Below, one piece after another: positions 1-5,905 of a stretch of 7,296 nucleotides of DNA. Under the pieces are notes generated by a model that saw only the letters and a program-made list of their open reading frames with translations, had not been told where the DNA came from and ran no database searches. How positions within the stretch are numbered: position 1 is the first letter of the stretch; every line of letters starts with the position of its first letter. The DNA comes from Thioalkalivibrio sp. (lineage in GTDB: Bacteria; Pseudomonadota; Gammaproteobacteria; Ectothiorhodospirales; Ectothiorhodospiraceae): the NCBI GenBank assembly GCA_018224485.1, contig JAGTVE010000178.1, positions 1-7,296 on the forward strand, in the 5' to 3' direction. Position numbers and translations under genes: made by a program.

Positions 1-90
1 CAGTGCCGCGGCACCCACAATCACCACCAGCGTGATCACAACCTTCGCCCAGCCCGGAACAGCCGGCGGACGATTCCTCTTCTCTTCCAT
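1..90 (-). CDS. N-terminal fragment of a divergent membrane protein of unknown function (partial, runs off left edge)
   Basis: Reading the minus strand from an ATG at 90-88 gives 30 open codons up to the window edge. The peptide starts MEEKRNRPP, a short charged and proline-rich cytoplasmic segment, then PGWAK, then a hydrophobic run (VVITLVVIVGAAAL) that looks like the start of a membrane helix or uncleaved signal anchor. A purine-rich SD-like stretch (GAGAGGG on the minus strand, about 97-103) lies 6 bases before the ATG, and a possible promoter lies at 143-171. Only the first 30 residues are visible, so no family can be assigned. Charged N-terminus, start codon, SD and hydrophobic segment together argue for a real gene rather than chance. 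It is divergent from the ccm operon, so a shared function is not implied. Confidence 0.55.
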   Translation of the reverse strand, partial: MEEKRNRPPAVPGWAKVVITLVVIVGAAAL

Positions 91-142
91 ACCCGACCCT
101 CTCGACCGCTATGCCCGCCCGCGCCTCGACGGACCCTCGCGT

Positions 143-171
143 GTTCTACGCATCCGGCGCCCCGATTGCAA
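143..171 (-). promoter_or_regulatory. Candidate sigma70-type promoter for the divergent left gene
   Basis: On the minus strand, a -35-like TTGCAA (171 to 166) is followed after exactly 17 bases by a -10-like TAGAAC (148 to 143). Each matches its consensus at four of six positions and the spacing is ideal. Transcription would start near 136, giving a leader of about 45 nt before the SD and the ATG at 90. The assignment rests on sequence match alone. Confidence 0.3.
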
Positions 172-195
172 TCCGTTCCGTCGCATTGCAAGCGA
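164..195. repeat. Pair of TTGCAA-centred palindromes, possible operator
   Basis: GATTGCAATC at 164-173 is a perfect 10-bp palindrome. TCGCATTGCAAGCGA at 181-195 is a second palindrome (TCGC and GCGA arms around TTGCAA) apart from one extra A. Both share the 7-mer ATTGCAA, and their centres are 20 bp apart, close to two helical turns. The first overlaps the candidate -35 of the minus-strand promoter. Two similar dyads in phase on one face of the helix are typical of a dimeric repressor or activator site; no specific regulator is recognised. Confidence 0.35.
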
Positions 196-223
196 CTCCG
201 GACCGGCAATTCCGCGCATTTTC

Positions 224-245
224 TTGCCCTTGATGCAACGGGCAA
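224..245. repeat. Inverted repeat TTGCCC / GGGCAA
   Basis: TTGCCC at 224-229 pairs perfectly with GGGCAA at 240-245. Inside it TTG (230-232) can pair with CAA (236-238). There is no T tract after it on either strand, so it is not an intrinsic terminator. It may be a protein-binding site or, if the region is transcribed, the first stem of a structured RNA that ends at the terminator at 343. Confidence 0.35.
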
Positions 246-286
246 CGTGCTATGGCAGAACTTCGAGACGCACGCGATGGAGGAGC

Positions 287-305
287 CTATCCCGAGGGGG
301 GGTAG
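287..305 (+). other. Small RNA hairpin directly before the terminator
   Basis: CTATCCC (287-293) can pair with GGGGTAG (299-305) over 7 bp with one G-U wobble and a 5-nt GAGGG loop. It ends 6 bases before the terminator stem begins. The G run 296-302 in this hairpin could instead pair with the C run 331-335 of the terminator. The pairing is visible in the sequence; its function is not known. Confidence 0.3.
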
Positions 306-311
306 TCACGC

Positions 312-343
312 ACGGGGGACCGCGACCGGTCCCCCGTTTCTTT
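312..343 (+). terminator. Rho-independent terminator with no recognisable gene upstream
   Basis: An 11-bp perfect stem (312-322 with 327-337, starting ACGGGGGACCG) closes a 4-nt CGAC loop and runs into TTTCTTT (337-343). The T tract lies on the + strand side only, so it would stop rightward transcription. The next left gene points the other way, and no + strand gene is seen between it and this site. The terminator therefore ends either a small untranslated RNA from about 200-343, or the leader transcript of ccm as an attenuator, or transcription entering from elsewhere. Confidence 0.75.
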
Positions 344-519
344 GGGTCCGCCCGCGCGAACCAACAGGTCGCCTCACGGTCGATGATTAAGGCACACGGG
401 CGGCTTGCCGACGGATATCGAGGGTGTCGCCCCCAGGGGCAGCGGGTACACGCGAGCGCCCCGATCATGCACAATGCCGGCGCCTCTAGCGACGTACCAC
501 CCGGAGCCCTGGACAGAAC

Positions 520-1164
520 GTGACTGCAGAATCATCCGGAATGGCGGACAGGGAATTCAGGGCCGTCGATCTGGCCGCCGAGCGCGGCGAGCGGCTTCTG
601 TTCGAAGATCTCCAATTCACTCTCTCGCCGGGTCAACTGCTGCAGATATCCGGGCGCAACGGCTGCGGCAAGACCAGTCTCCTGCGTATCCTCAGCGGGC
701 TCTCGCGCCCCACCGCCGGCGAGGTCTACTGGGGTGATGAACCGATCCGGTCCGTGGACGGCGGCACCGGTTCCTGCCTCGGCTACCTCGGCCACCAGAA
801 CGCGCTGAAGGAAGACATGACCGCCGAGGAGAACATCCTGATCGCGGGAAGGCTCGGTGGAGGCCGACCGGAACGCGAGACCGTGCTCGCGATGCTCGAA
901 AGTCTCGGCCTCGCGGGCTACGAGGACCTGCCCGTGCGCTTTCTGTCGCAGGGGCAGAAGCGCCGCGTGGCCCTGGCCCGGCTGCTGCTCCAGCCCAGGG
1001 CCCTGCTGATCCTCGACGAGCCCTACGCGGCGCTCGACGTGCAGGTGATCCAGGTGCTGCGCGGTGCGATCGAGGCCCATCTGGCACGGAGGGGCATGAT
1101 CGTCATCACGACTCACCAGGCCGTCGACATCGACGGTGACTGCCGCAACCTCCACCTCGGGTGA
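520..1164 (+). CDS. ccmA: CcmA, heme-exporter ATP-binding subunit of cytochrome c maturation
   Basis: This cytoplasmic ATPase pairs with CcmB and, with CcmC and CcmD, powers release of heme-loaded CcmE for cytochrome c assembly. The 214-residue product has the complete ABC set: Walker A GRNGCGKT (45-52), Q-loop Gln93, signature LSQGQKRR (142-149), Walker B ALLILDEP (161-168), D-loop ALD (171-173) and switch His199. Length is normal for CcmA. The start is uncertain. The GTG at 520 has a GGAG about 13 bases upstream, while the ATG at 541 would drop seven residues and leave a weak SD; both keep all motifs. It is the first gene of the operon, 4 bases before ccmB. Membership of the CcmA family rather than a generic ABC ATPase follows from its compact single domain and the ccmB-I context. 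Confidence 0.96.
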   Translation: MTAESSGMADREFRAVDLAAERGERLLFEDLQFTLSPGQLLQISGRNGCGKTSLLRILSGLSRPTAGEVYWGDEPIRSVDGGTGSCLGYLGHQNALKEDMTAEENILIAGRLGGGRPERETVLAMLESLGLAGYEDLPVRFLSQGQKRRVALARLLLQPRALLILDEPYAALDVQVIQVLRGAIEAHLARRGMIVITTHQAVDIDGDCRNLHLG

Positions 1165-1168
1165 GTTG

Positions 1169-1837
1169 ATGTTCCGACCGCTTTTCGCCCTCCTGCGCCG
1201 CGACCTGACGTTGGCTTTGCGCCGGCCTCAGGATGCGCTGACGGTGGTGGGCTTCTTCGTGGTGGTGGTCGCGCTGTTCCCGCTGGGTATCGGACCCGAC
1301 CCGGAATTCCTGCGCAGCCTCGCGCCGGGCGTGCTCTGGGTGGCGGCCCTGCTGGCCGTGATGCTCTCGCTCGAGCGCCTGTTCTCGGACGACTACCGCG
1401 ACGGCACCCTCGAACAGCTACTCCTGGTGCCGGAACCGATGGGCCTGCTGGTGCTGACCAAGATCTTCGCGCACTGGCTGATCACCGGGCTGCCCCTGGT
1501 CCTGATCTCCCCGCTGCTGGCCCTCCAGCTCAACCTGCGGCCCGACGAGATCGCGACCCTGATGCTGGCGCTGCTGATCGGGACGCCGATCCTCAGCCTG
1601 ATCGGTGCGATCGGTGCCGCGCTGACCCTGGGACTGCGCGGGGGCGGGGTGCTGATTGCCCTGCTGATCCTTCCGCTTTACGCTCCCCCGCTGATCCTGG
1701 GCGCGGGTGCGGTAGACGCGGTCATGCACGGAAGCAGCGCCCAGGCGCACCTGTCGCTGCTGGGCGCGATGATGGTTTTTGCACTGTTCGCAACACCGTG
1801 GGCGACCGCCGCGGCCGTGCGGATCATGCTCGACTGA
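1169..1837 (+). CDS. ccmB: CcmB, heme-exporter membrane subunit
   Basis: CcmB is the integral membrane partner of CcmA in the CcmABCD complex. The product is 222 residues, the usual family length, with about six hydrophobic segments (roughly 22-42, 53-68, 100-120, 128-151, 159-181 and 196-216). The conserved CcmB stretch ERLFSDDYRDGTLEQLLL lies after the second segment (69-86). I chose the ATG at 1169 because it gives the typical amphipathic start (MFRPLFALLRRDL). The in-frame ATG at 1136 would add 11 residues inside the end of ccmA. Only 4 bases separate it from the ccmA stop, so translation is probably coupled, with the GGTGAG overlapping that stop as a weak SD. Confidence 0.95.
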   Translation: MFRPLFALLRRDLTLALRRPQDALTVVGFFVVVVALFPLGIGPDPEFLRSLAPGVLWVAALLAVMLSLERLFSDDYRDGTLEQLLLVPEPMGLLVLTKIFAHWLITGLPLVLISPLLALQLNLRPDEIATLMLALLIGTPILSLIGAIGAALTLGLRGGGVLIALLILPLYAPPLILGAGAVDAVMHGSSAQAHLSLLGAMMVFALFATPWATAAAVRIMLD

Positions 1838-1838
1838 C

Positions 1839-1844
1839 GGAGGA
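1839..1844 (+). promoter_or_regulatory. Strong ribosome binding site fixing the GTG start of ccmC
   Basis: GGAGGA lies directly after the ccmB stop and 6 bases before GTG at 1851. It decides for this GTG over the upstream in-frame ATG at 1779, which lies within ccmB and has no such site. Confidence 0.75.
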
Positions 1845-1850
1845 ACAGAG

Positions 1851-2603
1851 GTGTCGGAGAGGGGTATACAGTGGTTCCGTTTCACGGCCCCGGCCAATTT
1901 CTACGATCTGGCCGGCCATCTGATTCCGTGGTTCGCCGCCCTGACCGTCGCGCTCTTCGCGGTCGGGCTGTACCTGGGCCTCGTTGTGGCGCCGTCCGAC
2001 TACCAGCAGGGCGACAGCTACCGCATCATCTACATACACGTGCCCACCGCCTGGATGGGCATGTTCCTGTACGTGCTGATGGCCGTCTATGCCGCGATCG
2101 GTCTGATCTGGCGGATCAAGATGGCGGATGTGATGGCCAAGGCCATCGCGCCCACTGGCGCGCTGTTCACCTTTCTCTCACTGTGGACCGGCGCGCTGTG
2201 GGGGCGCCCGACCTGGGGCGTGTACTGGGTCTGGGACGCGCGCCTGACCTCGATGCTGATCCTGCTGTTCCTGTACCTCGGGTACATGGCGCTGCATGCC
2301 GCCATCGATGACCGTCAGCGTGCGTCGAACGCCAGCGCGGTCCTGGCGATGGTCGGCGTGGTGAACGTCCCGATCATCTATTTTTCGGTGCAGTGGTGGA
2401 ACACCCTGCACCAGGGCGCGTCCATAACGGTGACCGAGGCGCCAACGATGGCGACGATCATGTTCGTCACCCTGCTGATCATGGTTCTTGCGGCCTGGAT
2501 GTATTCGGTCGCCGTGGTGTTGGCACGGGCGCGCGTGGAATTGCTGGAGCGGGAGCGCAACGCACGCTGGGTCCGGGACCGCCTGGAGGGTGGACAAACA
2601 TGA
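1851..2603 (+). CDS. ccmC: CcmC, heme-handling membrane protein that attaches heme to CcmE
   Basis: CcmC presents heme at the periplasmic face and promotes its covalent attachment to apo-CcmE. The 250-residue product (E. coli about 245) has six hydrophobic segments. It carries the tryptophan-rich WWD-type signature of the heme-handling family, WGRPTWGVYWVWDAR (117-131). The two periplasmic histidines that ligate heme in the family are His63 (in YIHVPTAW) and His187 (in WWNTLHQG). The GTG start at 1851 has a strong SD and matches family length; a longer frame opening at 1779 would add 24 residues inside ccmB. The stop overlaps the ccmD start as ATGA. No defect is seen. Confidence 0.97.
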   Translation: MSERGIQWFRFTAPANFYDLAGHLIPWFAALTVALFAVGLYLGLVVAPSDYQQGDSYRIIYIHVPTAWMGMFLYVLMAVYAAIGLIWRIKMADVMAKAIAPTGALFTFLSLWTGALWGRPTWGVYWVWDARLTSMLILLFLYLGYMALHAAIDDRQRASNASAVLAMVGVVNVPIIYFSVQWWNTLHQGASITVTEAPTMATIMFVTLLIMVLAAWMYSVAVVLARARVELLERERNARWVRDRLEGGQT

Positions 2604-2770
2604 TGGAATTTCTGGCAATGGGCGGTTACGCGCCCTATGTTTGGGGGTCATACCTGGTGATGGCCGGATTGCTGGTGGTCGAGATGCTGCAACTGCGGTA
2701 CCGGCGGCGCGGCCTGATGGCCTGGATCAGGCGCATGGCCCGGTTGCGGGCGCAGGAGGAGAAACAATGA
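2600..2770 (+). CDS. ccmD: CcmD, small membrane adaptor of the heme-release complex
   Basis: CcmD is a small single-pass protein that stabilises holo-CcmE in the CcmABCD complex and helps its release. The 56-residue product begins MMEFLAMGGYAPYVWGSY, with the GGY..YVW..Y pattern usual in CcmD. One membrane segment follows (about 14-32), then a strongly basic tail (RYRRR, IRRMARLR), fitting a cytoplasmic C-terminus. GGAGGG at 2585-2590 lies 9 bases before the ATG at 2600; a second ATG at 2603 is the alternative start. It overlaps ccmC by four bases and ccmE by four bases. It is slightly shorter than the E. coli protein (69). Identification rests on motif, size and position. Confidence 0.92.
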   Translation: MMEFLAMGGYAPYVWGSYLVMAGLLVVEMLQLRYRRRGLMAWIRRMARLRAQEEKQ

Positions 2771-3228
2771 AAAAACGGCAGAAACGGCTGCTGCTGGTGG
2801 CCGGCGGGCTCGCGGGCTTGGCCATGGTGACCGGGCTGGTGCTGAACGCCTTCCGGGACAATCTCGTGTTCTTCTATACCCCGTCGGACATCGTCGCCGA
2901 GATCGTGCCGATGGAGCGGACCTTCCGCATCGGCGGCCTGGTGGAGGACGGCAGCATCTCGCGCGCGGAGGACGGCGTGACCGTGCACTTCCGCGTCACC
3001 GACACCGCGGTGGCGGTACCCGTGGTCTACCATGGGATCCTTCCCAACCTCTTCCGCGAGGGTCAGGGCGTGGTGGCGGTCGGCAATCTGGAGGAAGGCG
3101 GGGTGTTCAAGGCGAGCCAGGTGATGGCGCGTCATGACGAGGAATACATGCCGCCAGAGGCGGCGGAGGCCATCAAGCGGGCTCAGCGCGAGGGCGCCCG
3201 CACCGTGGGACATCCTGAGGGCTACTGA
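2767..3228 (+). CDS. ccmE: CcmE, periplasmic heme chaperone
   Basis: CcmE binds heme covalently through a histidine and carries it from CcmC to CcmF. The 153-residue product has a basic start (MKKRQKRLLL), one membrane anchor (about 8-28), and a periplasmic OB-fold domain (about 33-122). The heme-binding motif HDEEY places His123 as the covalent ligand and Tyr127 as the axial ligand, matching E. coli His130 and Tyr134. This is the common HxxxY form, not the CxxxY variant of some archaea and sulfate reducers. A strong SD (AGGAGGAG, 2754-2761) lies 5 bases before the ATG inside the end of ccmD, an ATGA overlap. The C-terminal tail is charged and probably flexible, as is usual. Confidence 0.97.
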   Translation: MKKRQKRLLLVAGGLAGLAMVTGLVLNAFRDNLVFFYTPSDIVAEIVPMERTFRIGGLVEDGSISRAEDGVTVHFRVTDTAVAVPVVYHGILPNLFREGQGVVAVGNLEEGGVFKASQVMARHDEEYMPPEAAEAIKRAQREGARTVGHPEGY

Positions 3229-3230
3229 TC

Positions 3231-5267
3231 ATGATTGCCGAACTTGGACTCTTTGCGCTGATCCTGGCGCTGCTGCTCGCGATTGCGCAGGGCACCCTGC
3301 CTCTGATTGGCGCGGCTCGCAAAGACGCCGCCCTGATGGCCGTCGGCCGCAGCGCCGCCTACGGACAACTGGTGTTTATCGGCATCGCCTACGCGATGCT
3401 CACCTACGCCTTCGTCACCGATGACTTCTCCATCGCCTATGTAGCCAACAACTCGAACTCCCTGCTTCCGGTCCAATACAAGATCACCGCAGTCTGGGGT
3501 GGACACGAAGGATCGCTGCTCCTGTGGGTGCTGATCCTCGGGCTCTGGAGCGCTGCGGTCGCGACCTTCAGCCGCAGCCTTCCCCGCGAGGTACTGGCCC
3601 GGGTGCTGGGCGTGATGGGCCTCGTGGCGATCGGCTTCATCGGCTTTACGCTGTTCACCTCGAGCCCCTTCGAGCGCCTGATCCCGGCAGCCATGGAAGG
3701 GCGTGATCTCAACCCCATGCTGCAGGACCCGGGCCTGATCATTCACCCGCCGATGCTCTACATGGGATACGTCGGCTTCTCGGTGGCCTTCGCCTTTGCA
3801 ATCGCGGCGCTGATCGGTGGCCGCCTCGATGCCGCGTGGGCGCGCTGGTCGCGACCGTGGACTGCTGTCGCGTGGGCCTTCCTGACCGTCGGCATCGGGC
3901 TTGGCAGCTGGTGGGCCTACTACGTGCTCGGCTGGGGCGGCTGGTGGTTCTGGGATCCGGTCGAGAACGCCTCGTTCATGCCCTGGCTGATGGGCACCGC
4001 GCTGCTGCACTCCCTGGCGGTCACCGAGAAGCGCGGCGGATTCAAGAACTGGACCGTGATGCTGGCGATCCTGACCTTCTCGCTGGTCCTGCTCGCGGCC
4101 TTCCTCGTCCGGTCCGGGGTGCTGACCTCGGTGCACGCCTTCGCGGTGGACCCGGATCGGGGCCTGTACCTGCTCGCCTTCATGGCGGTCGTGGTGGCGG
4201 GTTCACTGACGCTGTTCGCCTGGCGTGCAGGCAAGGTGGGTCTCGGCGGCGGATTCGGGCTCGTGTCGCGCGAGTCGGCATTGCTCACTAACAACGTGCT
4301 GCTCGTGGTCTCCGCGGCCGCGGTGCTGCTCGGAACCCTCTATCCGCTGCTCCTGGATGCCTTCGGGCTCGGCAAGATCTCGGTTGGACCACCCTACTTC
4401 GAGGCGGTCTTCCTGCCGCTGATGCTCCCGCTGCTGCTGCTCCTCGGCTTCGGGCCGAGGCTGCGCTGGAAGCAGGACAGCCCGACCGAGCAGCTCTGGC
4501 GGCTGCGCTGGATCTTTGGCGCGAGCCTCGTCTTCGGCATGATCTGGCCGCTGTTCGTCGGCAGCTGGTCCTTCCTCGCGGGGATCGGCGCCTTCCTCGG
4601 CCTGTGGATCATCGGTTCCTCGCTGAAGGACCTGGTCGACCGCCTGCGTCTGCGGCGCGAGAGCCGGCAGACGCTGGGCATCCGGGTTCGACGACTGGGG
4701 CGCAGCTACGTCGGCATGCAATTCGCGCACATCGGCGTCGCAGTGGTGGTGATCGGCATCACCTTCGTGCTGGGTTACGACGACGAGCGTGACGTGCGCA
4801 TGGCGGTGGGCGAGACCGTCGAGGTCGGCGGCTACGGCTTCAGGCTCGACTCGCTCGATCAGGTTCAGGGACCCAACTTCGACGCCGAACAGGCGACGGT
4901 CTCGGTGTTTCTTGACGGGCAGTTGATGACTACGCTGACGCCGCAGATGCGCAACTACTTCAGCCAGGAGCAGCCGATGGCACACACCTCGCTGCATCGC
5001 GGCTTCTTCCGGGACCTGTATGTGAACATGGGCGAGGAGCTACCGGGCAACGCCTGGGTGATGCGGGTCTACTACAAGCCCTTCATGAACTGGGTCTGGG
5101 CCGGCGCCATCCTGATGGCGGTTGGCGGCTTCCTCGCAGCATCCGACCGTCGGTATCGCGTGCGCGTGCGGCGCGAGGACGAAGCCACCGACGAGGATGC
5201 AAAACTCGCCGCAAAGGACGCGGTCAAAGCTAATGATAGCGGGGCCGAACCCAACCCCGCAGGTTGA
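3231..5267 (+). CDS. ccmF: CcmF, heme lyase core of cytochrome c synthetase
   Basis: CcmF takes heme from holo-CcmE and, with CcmH and CcmI, joins it to the CXXCH cysteines of apocytochrome c. The 678-residue polytopic protein has the periplasmic WWD domain GWGGWWFWDPVEN (234-246). Four histidines line up with the functional ones in E. coli: His172 (in IIHPPMLYMGY), His260, His302 (in TSVHAF) and His500. In the family one pair binds the transferred heme in the WWD site and the other pair binds a stable heme b in the membrane. A periplasmic loop (about 516-612) precedes the last membrane helix (about 619-637). The tail after 650 is polar and Ala/Asp-rich, making the protein about 30 residues longer than E. 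coli CcmF (647). TGAGG at 3216-3220 lies 10 bases before the ATG, and ccmE ends 2 bases upstream. Confidence 0.98.
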   Translation: MIAELGLFALILALLLAIAQGTLPLIGAARKDAALMAVGRSAAYGQLVFIGIAYAMLTYAFVTDDFSIAYVANNSNSLLPVQYKITAVWGGHEGSLLLWVLILGLWSAAVATFSRSLPREVLARVLGVMGLVAIGFIGFTLFTSSPFERLIPAAMEGRDLNPMLQDPGLIIHPPMLYMGYVGFSVAFAFAIAALIGGRLDAAWARWSRPWTAVAWAFLTVGIGLGSWWAYYVLGWGGWWFWDPVENASFMPWLMGTALLHSLAVTEKRGGFKNWTVMLAILTFSLVLLAAFLVRSGVLTSVHAFAVDPDRGLYLLAFMAVVVAGSLTLFAWRAGKVGLGGGFGLVSRESALLTNNVLLVVSAAAVLLGTLYPLLLDAFGLGKISVGPPYFEAVFLPLMLPLLLLLGFGPRLRWKQDSPTEQLWRLRWIFGASLVFGMIWPLFVGSWSFLAGIGAFLGLWIIGSSLKDLVDRLRLRRESRQTLGIRVRRLGRSYVGMQFAHIGVAVVVIGITFVLGYDDERDVRMAVGETVEVGGYGFRLDSLDQVQGPNFDAEQATVSVFLDGQLMTTLTPQMRNYFSQEQPMAHTSLHRGFFRDLYVNMGEELPGNAWVMRVYYKPFMNWVWAGAILMAVGGFLAASDRRYRVRVRREDEATDEDAKLAAKDAVKANDSGAEPNPAG

Positions 5268-5297
5268 CCCGAAGTGCGGTTGTGCCCAGGCCGCGGC

Positions 5298-5317
5298 GCG
5301 GGCCGGTTTCGGTCCGC
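5298..5317 (+). other. GC-rich hairpin in the ccmF-ccmG gap
   Basis: GCGGGCCG (5298-5305) pairs with CGGTCCGC (5310-5317) over 8 bp, with one G-U wobble and a GTTT loop. There is no T tract on either side, so it is not a standard intrinsic terminator. It sits in the only sizeable gap (5268-5374) of the operon. Alternative stems exist here, such as GTGCGG at 5274-5279 with CCGCAC at 5314-5319. It may affect mRNA stability or processing between ccmF and ccmG; this is inference. Confidence 0.4.
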
Positions 5318-5374
5318 ACCACCCCCGGCTGGAGTGAACCGGCCTCCCGCGGCTGACACGAGGTTATCGAAGTC

Positions 5375-5905
5375 ATGAAGTTACGTTTTCTGATCCCACT
5401 AACGGCCTTCATCGCCCTGGTGGGACTTCTCTTCGTCGGGCTGAGCCTCGATCCGCGCGAAATCCCCTCGCCGCTGGTCGGGAAGGAGGCGCCGCAGTTC
5501 GACCTTCCCGAGTTGCGCAACGCAGAGGTCCGCTTCGCCCGAGACGACATGCTGGGCAAGCCGGCGCTCCTCAACGTCTGGGCGTCCTGGTGCGTGACCT
5601 GTCGGCAGGAACATCCGATGCTGGCCGAGCTGCGCCGCATGGGCGTGCCGATCTACGGGCTGAACTACAAGGACACCCGCTCCGACGCCCTGCGTTTCCT
5701 TACCCGCTTCGGTGACCCGTATGACGCCATCGGCTTTGACGAGAGCGGGCTGGTCGGCATCGACTACGGCGTCTACGCGACACCCGAGACCTTCCTGATC
5801 GACGGCAGCGGCAAGATCCGCTTCAAGCACATCGGCATGATCACGCCCGAGGTCATCGAGACCGAGATCCTTCCCCTCTACCGACAACTGGAGGCCGAGA
5901 CATGA
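5375..5905 (+). CDS. ccmG: CcmG (DsbE), membrane-anchored thiol-disulfide reductase for cytochrome c maturation
   Basis: CcmG is a periplasmic thioredoxin-like protein that receives electrons from DsbD/CcdA (not in this window) and keeps CcmH and the apocytochrome heme-binding cysteines reduced. The 176-residue product has one N-terminal membrane anchor (about 5-23) and a thioredoxin fold. The active site is WCVTC (Cys73, Cys76), and the cis-proline loop is GVYATPETFLID (132-143, cis-Pro136). The FDLPEL start of the domain and the GLNYKD strand are typical of the DsbE subfamily. Val stands where E. coli has Pro in the CXXC pair. The ATG at 5375 has CGAGGT about 11 bases upstream and gives the normal family length. 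It follows ccmF after 107 bases and overlaps ccmH by ATGA. Confidence 0.96.
   Translation: MKLRFLIPLTAFIALVGLLFVGLSLDPREIPSPLVGKEAPQFDLPELRNAEVRFARDDMLGKPALLNVWASWCVTCRQEHPMLAELRRMGVPIYGLNYKDTRSDALRFLTRFGDPYDAIGFDESGLVGIDYGVYATPETFLIDGSGKIRFKHIGMITPEVIETEILPLYRQLEAET

Larger units (their letters stand above)
91..519. other. Intergenic region without a supported protein gene
   Basis: This 429-bp stretch separates the divergent left gene from ccmA. The open frames crossing it on both strands are rich in Arg, Pro, Gly and Cys, overlap one another and run through the terminator, and have no recognisable domain, so I do not call them genes. What it does hold: a candidate minus-strand promoter (143-171), two TTGCAA palindromes (164-195), an inverted repeat (224-245), a smaller hairpin (287-305), and a + strand intrinsic terminator (312-343). 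Between 344 and 519 I see no clear structure and no convincing sigma70 promoter for ccmA, although the operon promoter is expected in or before this stretch. Confidence 0.6.

Noticed and set aside
36..245. Minus-strand open frame overlapping the left gene in another frame
   Set aside because: Arg/Gly-rich with no domain. The frame starting at 90 has a better SD and a credible membrane segment.
240..345. tRNA, 4.5S RNA or RNase P RNA in the leader
   Set aside because: I looked for a T-loop GTTCGA with cloverleaf arms and for the conserved cores of SRP RNA and RNase P and found none. Only simple hairpins and a terminator are present.
32..523. Plus-strand open frame across the intergenic region
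   Set aside because: It overlaps the left gene's start, runs through the intrinsic terminator at 312-343, and encodes an Arg/Pro/Ser-rich sequence with no domain or SD.
532..1155. Minus-strand open frame opposite ccmA
   Set aside because: It mirrors ccmA almost exactly and shows no domain. The + strand has a full ABC ATPase motif set.
3222..4136. Long minus-strand open frame (about 304 codons) opposite ccmF
   Set aside because: It is antisense to conserved CcmF coding sequence, with a His/Gln/Arg/Asp-rich composition typical of the reverse frame of GC-rich membrane-protein genes. It has no recognisable domain.
4203..4997. Second long minus-strand open frame opposite ccmF
   Set aside because: Same artefact: composition dominated by Gln, Glu, Arg and Ala, no motif, and fully explained by ccmF codon bias.
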